NCBI GenBank assembly: GCA_963920525.1
Contig: OY986438.1
Coordinates: 191,214,962-191,278,961, forward strand
Length of the DNA: 64,000 nt
Direction: 5' to 3'
From: Dichetophora obliterata
Taxonomy: Eukaryota; Arthropoda; Insecta; Diptera; Sciomyzidae
Positions 56,483 through 64,000 of the stretch are shown here, piece by piece. The notes beneath the pieces were generated by a model, which saw only the letters and a program-made list of their open reading frames with translations, did not search any database and had not been told where the DNA came from. Position 1 is the first letter of the stretch, and each line of letters opens with the position of its first letter. The translations under genes and the position numbers were made by a program.

Positions 56483-58168
56483 CTATGGTTTATTAAAAAA
56501 CGAAGTTATTTTGTGCTGACTAACTTTGTTAAGGTGGCTAATTTTGGCTTTTTCTTCTAGCCTCTTCAACAAGAGAATATCCTTTATATCCAAATTATTC
56601 TCCTCAGCCCACTGAATGCAAAGTGTAAATGATTTCTTTGCATCTGCATTAGAGATCTTTGTTTTTACATTTATTACCATCAAGTCGTCTTCAGAGTCTG
56701 TGAGCAAAACTGACGAATTATTTGGTTTAGCATGTTGTATTATTTCTTCGTCTGAAAAATCCAATGAACATTCATTTGCACCAGTTGCCCAATCATTGAT
56801 ATCTTGTTCAGTGATGTCATTACTGAAATTCATAGCTCCAATCATATTTTGGATGGATTTAATATCAGCAGACATGCTATCAGACTGCAGTTCATGGCGC
56901 AAAACCTGAAGCGGTATCATATCTTCATCATCCCAGCACGATGCAGGTCTTGGCCACAATGCACACCAGCTTTTCTGAATATTTCTTTCACTAATGCTTT
57001 TCCATGCTAAGTTCAAGAAGCAAACAGCATTTTTAAGGTTAAACATTTTTAAAACTTTAATAACGTCGACGTCATCATCATTTTCGGATAAAATATGGTG
57101 CAGTAACTGCTTTCTGTAAGCAACCTTTACATTTTGGATTAAATTTTGATCCATAGGCTGTAAGATTGCCGTACAATTTGGTGGTAAAAACAGAACTCTG
57201 AAATTTGGGTCAAAATTAATTTCATCCGCTTTTGGATGAGCATTGTCTAATATTAATAATGCTTTCAGTGGTCTGTTAACCTGTGTAAGATACCCTTTTA
57301 CTTCTGGAATAAAATGGTTTTTGAACCAGTCGAAAAAAAGTGACGTTGACATCCATCCTTTATTAGTTGATTTATATACCACTGGCAGCTTACAACCTTT
57401 AAAGGCTCTTGGATTAGCAGATTTGCCAATAACCAAAAGAGGCAGTTTATGTGTTCCTGCAGCATTTGAACATGGCATAAATGTCAAACGATCTTTGGAA
57501 ATTTTTCTTCCTGGGGCTGATTTTTCCTCTGCATGCACCCATGTGGTACCAGGCAACACTCTCCAGAAAGCAGCAGATTCGTCTGCATTATAAACTTGCT
57601 CTTCACTCAAATCCATCTCAGCAACAATCTCGGCAAACTTTTTTTTAAAAGGCTCTACGGCGGTTTCATCGCTGGAAACTTTTTCGCCACAAATTTTAAG
57701 AAAACGAATACCATGCCGTAACTTAAATTTATCTAACCAGCCTGAGCTCGCTGAAAAATCGTCCTTCCCCGTCATCTTTTCGTAAAAGAACTTGGCCTTA
57801 GCTTTTAAAATTTCTGATGAAATCGGGATATGTTTGCTTCTTTGTTGCAAAAACCATGTATAAAGAGCTTCCTCTACCTCTGGATTTTCTGCTTTTTTCA
57901 TAACTTTTCTATTTCCTAAAAGAGAGTTTATTATAAAAATGGTTTAATAGATTGTATTGGCTCAAATGTTACCGGGTCCATTATAGGTGTTCGAAACAAA
58001 TTGTTTTATCTTCTCCTTATTTTTTTTAATGTCGCAAATCGTTGATTTGGCAACATTGAATTTTTCAGCAACCTGCCTTATAGTTTTTCCTTCATCAAGA
58101 CATTGTAAAATATCACACTTTTGCCTTAAAGTTAGTGTTTTATGTTGACGCTTATTATTTGAGAACAT
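56483..58168 (-). CDS. Tigger/CENP-B-like transposase, one intron, apparently intact
   Basis: Exon 1 (58168-57973) starts MFSNNKRQHKTLTLRQKCDI and holds a CENP-B N-terminal HTH (IRQVAEKFNVAKSTICDIKK). A 57-bp GT..AG intron (57972-57916) joins NGPG to NRKVMKKAENPEVEEAL in frame. Exon 2 has the CENP-B-type second HTH (KAKFFYEKMTGKDDFSASSG), then the DDE_1 domain with QVYNADESAAFW, LLILDNAHP and ILQPMDQNLIQ (DD31D by counting). An acidic segment follows, then a PIP-box-like QHKITSFF close to the C-terminus. Joined length is 1629 nt, 542 residues, without stops. The PIP-box suggestion is from sequence only. Confidence 0.85.
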
Positions 58169-58572
58169 AGCACTTGGTACGAAACACGCTTCCCAGGGAA
58201 AGAACTGAAACTGAATAAGTGACAATGCAAAATGTGAATCAAAGTGCGAATAACAAAGCATGTGAGGTACGAAACTAGACATCCACGCTTATGAGGGAAA
58301 GTACCGAAATTGAATAATTGACATAGCAAATGGTGAATCATAATCAGCAAATGCAAAATGAAAATGCAAAAAGAGCGAAACGATGGGTACATACACAAAA
58401 ATGCAAAGAGCAAAAGAGCATAAAACCAACAAATGCAAACGTAAACAAGCCAATACCGTGCCACACATGCAAAGCTTTCAATGTAGTGGTGTCCATAGCT
58501 AATCATAATGCGAATAACAAAACATGAGAGCGTAAAAAAAATTTGTCCGGATTGAAGAGGTAAAAATTTTAA

Positions 58573-61254
58573 CCCTTGGGCAACATCCTTCCTTACAACC
58601 CTTTCACTGACATCCTTGGTACAGCTGTACCACTATATAACTTATATTGAAAAAATGGTCTATTACATTGAAAACAAAATAAATTTTTAGTTTATATATG
58701 CTTTGCATCAAAAATCTTTTATTATTATTATTTTTTTCATTATAAAAAGGAAAATTAAAGGTGCAAATTCAAAAAGCACAAAATAAAAGGTTGAAAAATA
58801 AATGTACAAAATATTGAAAGAAGAAACTTATTCGCATTTTTTGCATGTATGTTGGACGATGCTATGCTGAGCACATACAGGATCACCACATTTCGAGCAC
58901 GTCTGCCGTGTTTTACGATATCTTTTATCGTGAATCACACACAGCTTACAACAGCCTTTTACTGCAGTTGGACCTGATGCTGACGATGTTGAGGCAACAG
59001 TTGTTTTCATAACTACTGATCCGCCCAACATATCGGTAATTGCATTTTTAGTGATTGTTTGAGCCATAATGTGTTTATTGTTTACACGACGATCTAATTC
59101 TTTTTGCACGAGCTCCTTGGAAAGCGAATGTAAGCTTTCACGCCGTGCCTCCGTTTTATTAGATGGATGAAAAGTCGAATATATAATGTGTGTAGCTAGG
59201 GCAGCTACGTCTAAAATGTTAAAGAAAAACGCGTAGGGCCAGCGTCGAGTTCTTCGCTTGCATGTGTACGTCCCAAGCATTTGATCCATCGAGTCTACGC
59301 CGCTTTTGTATTTATTGTAATAATGTATGGCCTCGGGCTTCTTTTGAGTACCTCGAGTGCTCATATCATAGTGTACCGTGGAAAGCAGTAACACGCATTT
59401 ATTTTTTTTCGGAACATAGCTGACCATAGACGTATCGTTGTTGTCAGAATTGTGGAAACCAAATAATGATGAGTGTACTTCACGGCGTCTGTTTGATCGA
59501 AATTCTTCTGGAACGCAAGTCTTATTTTTTCGTAAAGTTCCCACATATGCTAAGTTGTTGGACATAAGATTTTTGCACAGCGGAAGTGATGTAAAAAAAT
59601 TATCTCCCACAACTGTTCGACCCGTGTTGTAATACCTCTGAACTAAACGTTTCACAACATTTTCTCCAACATTTGTTTGTTGCTGAGCTCCTGGCGGTTT
59701 GCCGGTATAAAGTTCTCCTTGCAAAGGAAATTTAGTTATCGCATCGCAGACCCAAAATACTTTTATCCCGTACTTTGCTGGTTTACTTGGAATGTACTGC
59801 GTGAAACGTGTTCGACCTCTGTATGGATACAATTGCTCATCAACAGTCACAACATCGTTGGCTTTATAAAGCCGATTCAAATTAGAATTGAGCATAATGA
59901 ACATATCACTTATCGCAGCAGCTTTATCCCTTTCTTCTCTCCGAGTACGTGTAGCACTGTTGTCAAATCGAATAAAACGATTTATAGTGTGAAATCTCTG
60001 ACGCGTCATAGTAGCTCGAAATATCGGAAACCAATCTGTTTTCCATAGCTCAATGGTGTGCTGATAGTTGGATTTTGTGACACCTGCGGCTATTAGAAGT
60101 CCAAAGAACGCATAGATTTCATTGACTGTAACAGTTGTCCATATCCGCAGTTGTGCGAGAGGTTTTGTTTCATTAAAGTTTCTAAAAACCTCTTCAGCTT
60201 TTCTATTTGTCTCTCTGACAATGATGTCTACCATTTCTTGAGTGATTAACTGTTTGAAGATTTCTAGTCGCGAAGCGTGTTCAAGACGTTTCGATGGGCC
60301 CCCTTGCTGACGAACGATGTTATGTGCCCGTATTTTGGATGGAGATGGAGGCGTCTTGCACCATTTCGTGCCATCTTTGGCTGTAAAGAAATCACCGTTA
60401 TCATATGTTCCTTCTTCTTCAGGTTGCATAATTTCAATTTCAACGTCTTGGTCCTCATCAGAATCCACGTCTGCGTCTGCGTCATACTCGATACGAATTT
60501 CCCCTTCTGCATCTGAAGCTTCTTCCTCATTTGGGACGTAATCAGGATCATCATCTGAATCTGCCTGAAATGGCTCCACAAAATCTCTTGACTCGATGTT
60601 TTCGTCATCGTCATGCGCCATATATAGGGCAAGCTTATCGTAGCATTCTTGCTGTTCTCGTTCATTCATTCGTAAAAACCTTCTAGAAGTGATCATATAG
60701 CAAATCTCCAGCCTCTGCAGGCATTTCACTTTGTTGTGAATTCATCTAAGCACAATAAGAAAAAAACACTTTTTTTGCAATTCAAAGTCTACAGCGGACA
60801 AACAAATAAATAAGTACTAACCTGTAATAAAATGCAGAAAACACGAACGAACACGCTAGCACAGCAAAAGCAAATTTTTGTTATACTAAAACACGTGTGA
60901 TCGAAACCACAGCTGAATTACACTGCGACAATTCTAATTCTGCAGCGGACAAACAAACAAATAAGCATCATAAATGCAGAAAACATGCACAAACATGCAC
61001 TATTCATCAATTTTCCATACAAATATCTTTGTGGTACAATTGTACCAAGGATGGCAGTGAAGGCATAGATGTACGTTTGCCACTCCCACCGATTAACGAG
61101 ACATGAACAGACAAAACAAATGTGATCATTACATTCTTAAATGTATATTTAAGGCATTCATAAAGTTTCAGCTCTTTAGATGCACAAATAATAGCAAAAT
61201 TTTGTTTTCAAAGTTCAAATTGGTACAGCTGTACCAAGGATGTCACACAAGGGT
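58573..61254 (-). mobile_element. piggyBac-4, complete element in the Tigger-2 5' region
   Basis: TTAA at 58569-58572 and 61255-61258. Ends CCCTTGGGCAACATCC and inverse of CCCTTGTGTGACATCC. Perfect palindromes GGTACAGCTGTACC lie at 58618-58631 and 61223-61236, and the variant GGTACAATTGTACC at 61033-61046, each next to AAGGATG or CATCCTT. Length 2682 bp. Confidence 0.94.
58828..60729 (-). CDS. piggyBac transposase, intact (633 residues)
   Basis: The acidic N-terminus (EPFQADSDDDPDYVPNEEE) is followed by the DDE_Tnp_1_7 domain. Catalytic aspartates lie in VVTVDEQLYPYRGR, TVVGDNFFTSLPL and YKSGVDSMDQMLGTY, with the final RRTRRWPYAFFFN motif. The C-terminal cysteine-rich domain runs CCKLCVIHDKRYRKTRQTC, CSKCGDPVC and CKKCE. 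Complete length, no lesion. The start at 60729 is the longest; a Met 20 codons downstream (MNEREQQECYDKL) is the likelier natural start. It would excise and insert DNA precisely at TTAA. Confidence 0.94.
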   Translation of the reverse strand: MKCLQRLEICYMITSRRFLRMNEREQQECYDKLALYMAHDDDENIESRDFVEPFQADSDDDPDYVPNEEEASDAEGEIRIEYDADADVDSDEDQDVEIEIMQPEEEGTYDNGDFFTAKDGTKWCKTPPSPSKIRAHNIVRQQGGPSKRLEHASRLEIFKQLITQEMVDIIVRETNRKAEEVFRNFNETKPLAQLRIWTTVTVNEIYAFFGLLIAAGVTKSNYQHTIELWKTDWFPIFRATMTRQRFHTINRFIRFDNSATRTRREERDKAAAISDMFIMLNSNLNRLYKANDVVTVDEQLYPYRGRTRFTQYIPSKPAKYGIKVFWVCDAITKFPLQGELYTGKPPGAQQQTNVGENVVKRLVQRYYNTGRTVVGDNFFTSLPLCKNLMSNNLAYVGTLRKNKTCVPEEFRSNRRREVHSSLFGFHNSDNNDTSMVSYVPKKNKCVLLLSTVHYDMSTRGTQKKPEAIHYYNKYKSGVDSMDQMLGTYTCKRRTRRWPYAFFFNILDVAALATHIIYSTFHPSNKTEARRESLHSLSKELVQKELDRRVNNKHIMAQTITKNAITDMLGGSVVMKTTVASTSSASGPTAVKGCCKLCVIHDKRYRKTRQTCSKCGDPVCAQHSIVQHTCKKCE

Positions 61255-61334
61255 TAAATTGTCCGAAATGTCGAAGCGTCCGAATTATTGGAGTGACCGG
61301 ATTGGCGCATGTCCGGACTATCGAAGTTGCACTG

Positions 61335-61444
61335 TAATTGTAATTGAGTTATTTAAAAATTAATGATTAATATATATATGTATCTTTTTTTTTGTGTTTA
61401 TTATGTCTATATATTTTTTTTTTGTTTTTTTGTTTGTGAGGTTA
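61335..61444. other. Short spacer between Tigger-2 and Tc1-2
   Basis: AT-rich; probably interior of the LTR element whose 3' LTR lies at 55.2-56.1 kb. Confidence 0.35.
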
Positions 61445-63092
61445 TACCCCTGACAAATAATTATATGTGCAATACGAAAAACTGAATTGTAGATAAGAAA
61501 ATTAAAATAATTGTTATATTTTTTTTTTATTTTTTTATGTATTTGTGTGTTCTTTTAAATCAACAAAAAAAATTATTATTATTTCAATTCTTTAAACAAA
61601 AAAAAAAGGATAACAAAAAAACTCAATAGAAAATAATTATATGTGCATAAACAGAAATTTATATATATTCAGCTTGGTCTCCAATATTATATTATATAAT
61701 AATTATAATATTATAATCTGTCAATAAGATATTGTGTTGCCCTTGTGAATTAAAACTTGCTGCAGTCTACGGGGCATAGAACCTACCAAGTTTTTTAAAG
61801 TTCTTACATCAATCTTATTCCATTCGGATAATATTGCTTCCTTAAGTTCCTTCAGCGTGGTGTATTGAGTTGACCTTGAAAAGACCTTTGCAGAAAGGAT
61901 TCCCCAGAGATCCTCTATTGGATTTAGGTCGGGACTTATGGCTGGCCATTCCAATACCGGGATGTTGTGCTCACTCAGAAAGCTTTTTGTGGTACGAGCG
62001 ACATGGACCGGAGCATTATCTTGTTGGAATGTCCAATCGTCCCCATATAACTCACCAGCAAAATCTATTAAATTATTCTCCAACAAATCTACATATATTT
62101 CAGCATTCATTTTAGTCGGGACGAAGCATATTCTAGACTTTCCTCGTGCTCCAAATGCAGCCCAAACCATGAGAGATCCGCCACCGTGGACTCGCTTGTA
62201 GCGTGTTTGCCTAGGGTTTCGCGGATCTCGCCAATATTTCTGTAGACCATCGGGACCGTCCAAGTTGAACTTTTTCTCATCACTAAATACGACGCCTTCA
62301 AATTCCTCGTCCCATAATTTATACTTTTCCGCGAAGGCAATACGGGCATTTTTATGACGCTGTGTTAAACGTGGTGTCGCTATTTTATTTTCATAGTTTA
62401 AGCCTAATTCGCCTTTAATTATTTGTTGGACACTCTGCCTTGTAATATGAATACCTAGTTCCACCTTTATTTGCCTGCAGCTCATGTTTTCATGTGTAGC
62501 TAAATTGCGAATACGTCGTTTTGTTCTCTGGTTAATTGTTGGGATGCGTCCACTGCGCTTTGTACTGCCGTAGTTTTCGGGGTCCTTAAGGAAATTTGAA
62601 ATCGTGTTACGATGACGTTGTAATTCAGCCGCGATTTCGCCTATTCCCTTGCCTGCAAGACGCATTCCCCTTATTATACCGCACTCTGTTTCGGAAAGTT
62701 CAGTTCCACGGGGCATTTTCACCTAAAAGCAAACTATAAATCTCCTTTTCTCTCAAAATATACACTTATGACAGATATTTTTACTCACCTGAGTCCAGAT
62801 TTGTATATTAGTCACGAAAAAAGAAAACCCTGTTCACTCTTGCACAGCAGAAACACAAATGGTACCCGATGCACATATAATTATTTTCTACTGCTTTAAA
62901 ATAACTAGAAACCATAATCTCAGATAACGGGACCACGAATGAAGTGAAGAATGAAATAAAAATATCATTGAGAGAGTCTAACTTAAGCAACAAAAATTGT
63001 TAAAGAAAGCAAGAAAATAACCGTTAGTTTTGATGAAGAACCCAGCAAACAAATTTTAACACGTTTGCACATATAATTATTTGTCAGGGGTA
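61445..63092 (-). mobile_element. Tc1-2, Tc1/mariner element with paired end repeats (IR/DR)
   Basis: Outer ends TACCCCTGACAAATAATTAT (continuing ATGTGCA) lie at 61445 and, inverted, ending at 63092, with TA outside both. A second copy of AAATAATTATATGTGCA lies at 61631-61648 and, inverted, at about 62868-62886. Each arm thus has an outer and an inner repeat, the IR/DR layout known from Sleeping Beauty-type elements. Length 1648 bp. Confidence 0.9.
61721..62722 (-). CDS. Tc1/mariner-family transposase, intact (333 residues)
   Basis: HTH 1 spans ELSETECGIIRGMRLAGKG and IGEIAAELQRHRNTISNFL; HTH 2 contains RQIKVELGIHITRQSVQQII. The DDE domain has VVFSDEKKFNLDGPDG, FQQDNAPVHVA and SPDLNPIEDLWG, DD34E by counting. 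It ends LVGSMPRRLQQVLIHKG. Length and motifs match complete Tc1-like proteins. Sequence is clearly different from Tc1-1, so this is a separate family. Confidence 0.94.
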   Translation of the reverse strand: MKMPRGTELSETECGIIRGMRLAGKGIGEIAAELQRHRNTISNFLKDPENYGSTKRSGRIPTINQRTKRRIRNLATHENMSCRQIKVELGIHITRQSVQQIIKGELGLNYENKIATPRLTQRHKNARIAFAEKYKLWDEEFEGVVFSDEKKFNLDGPDGLQKYWRDPRNPRQTRYKRVHGGGSLMVWAAFGARGKSRICFVPTKMNAEIYVDLLENNLIDFAGELYGDDWTFQQDNAPVHVARTTKSFLSEHNIPVLEWPAISPDLNPIEDLWGILSAKVFSRSTQYTTLKELKEAILSEWNKIDVRTLKNLVGSMPRRLQQVLIHKGNTISY

Positions 63093-63550
63093 TAATTAAT
63101 GCAAGTTGTGTTTTTTTTTCTTATTATAATCATTTTAAGCATAAAAATATATTATTATATTTTCTTGTTACCGAAGTATAAGTTAGTGACTTTTTAGGTA
63201 CATTTTTTTTTCTAAAATGTTTATTATTTTTTTTAATATATATATATAAATGTGCTTCTCTCTTTTTTTTTTTTTTTTTTTACTCTTGATTGTCTTTTTC
63301 GCTCGATATACATACCGTATCGGCCCGGATAACGACAACCCAAGTAATTTGCTAAAAAAAAATAATTTTTTTTTTTTTATTACGAAATGTCAATTTGACG
63401 AACGACCTAGGAAAATTGGCTAAAACCTAATCTGCCAGGAATCTGAAACTGCTAGCAAAGGAAACAAAACTGATCTCTTTTTTTTTTAAATGATAACAAC
63501 TTTGGGGTGTTTTTTTTATATTTTTTATTATTATTATTTTATGTTACATG
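63093..63550. other. AT-rich spacer
   Basis: Long T and A runs, no gene. Probably interior of the invaded LTR element. Confidence 0.35.
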
Positions 63551-63800
63551 CTATTTATATATCCCATCAAGGTACCTTTTTTCGCGCCATTCCTGCGCTT
63601 TTAGTACCAGTTGGTACTCTGCCGCGAAATCCGCGGTATCTTCTTCATCCCCGTAAATTTGCATTGCCCTGTATTTCTTTATGGTTTCCTGCTCCTTGGT
63701 TTTTTCGATGGCCTCCCTGATTTCTCGGATGGCGGCCTCCTCATTGTCGTAGTCGTCTTCTGTCGTCCTTGCGTCCAATGTATGACCATACCATCTTCAT
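63551..63800 (-). CDS. Unrecognised small acidic/charged ORF
   Basis: About 80 codons, opening after a TGA near 63800. It is rich in Glu, Lys and Arg with a predicted helical heptad-like stretch (EEAAIREIREAIEKTKEQE), ending LDGIYK. I do not recognise it. It may be the last ORF of the LTR element whose polypurine tract and 3' LTR lie at 56.1 kb. Real coding status unproven. Confidence 0.3.
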
Positions 63801-64000
63801 ATGGTTGATTTTGGCTTCTTTTGTTATTTCTTGCATTGTGTTGTTAAAAAGTGTACTGAATGAATTTTGAATTTGTGCTCTGATTTTTATAGCAAAAATT
63901 TTGCTGATTTGAAAATTTCTGGCTCAGGGTCGTGGAAAGTTTTTGTTATTTTTGCTGTGTTGGGTTTTACTTCGTTACATATGTATGTTGTGCAGATGGT

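Larger units (their letters stand above)
56272..61334 (-). mobile_element. Tigger-2, pogo-group transposon carrying piggyBac-4
   Basis: Inverted ends CAGTGCAACTTCGATAATCC (56272) and the inverse of CAGTGCAACTTCGATAGTCC (61334) with TA on both sides (56270-56271, 61335-61336). The total of 5063 bp includes piggyBac-4 upstream of the gene, leaving a 2.38-kb element. The left end has further internal TCGGATTATCGA motifs. Confidence 0.93.

Noticed and set aside
1..64000. tRNA, rRNA, CRISPR or bacterial operon signals
   Set aside because: None seen on either strand; composition, introns and element types are eukaryotic.

Overview
The window is an AT-rich eukaryotic nuclear sequence that looks like arthropod heterochromatin, most likely from an insect and possibly a fly. 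The reasons are introns of 57-106 bp with GT..AG borders, transposon superfamilies typical of insects (piggyBac, Transib, Tc1/mariner, pogo/Tigger, Penelope, gypsy), and no recognisable host gene, rRNA, tRNA or bacterial feature. I cannot name the species.

Almost everything is transposable element, heavily nested. From left to right: a Harbinger remnant (0.5-0.9 kb); Transib-1 (1.2-5.4 kb), with an apparently intact four-exon RAG1-like transposase; Tigger-1 (5.6-8.5 kb), frameshifted; an LTR fragment and a Penelope-like reverse-transcriptase fragment (8.5-10.2 kb); a CACTA-like element (about 10.3-24.3 kb) split by piggyBac-1 (which itself contains Transib-2) and by Transib-3; LTR-retrotransposon debris (24.3-25.3 kb); a fold-back element carrying an insertion (26.5-27.0 kb); an unrecognised gene split by a long-TIR MITE, then a Helitron-type 3' end (27.8-30.35 kb).

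From 30.8 to 49.5 kb lies one tandem array of about 1.03-kb units, opened by three insertions: Transib-4 (intact ORF), a gypsy LTR element (itself holding piggyBac-2, Tc1-1 and another DNA transposon) and a Sola-like element. Uninterrupted units elsewhere in the array act as paralogous empty sites and confirm the target duplications. The rest holds LTR-like sequence, a hAT-like gene split by piggyBac-3 (50.8-54.6 kb), a 3' LTR with polypurine tract (55.2-56.1 kb), Tigger-2 (intact spliced CDS) carrying intact piggyBac-4 (56.3-61.3 kb), and Tc1-2 (61.4-63.1 kb).

The most striking property is strand. All 19 protein-coding transposon insertions I can orient, of about ten superfamilies, read on the minus strand, as do the LTR fragments. 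Together with the nesting, this is what a unistrand piRNA cluster transcribed from the plus strand would look like. A second pattern is that each of the four piggyBac families carries its own GTAC-containing palindrome near its ends.
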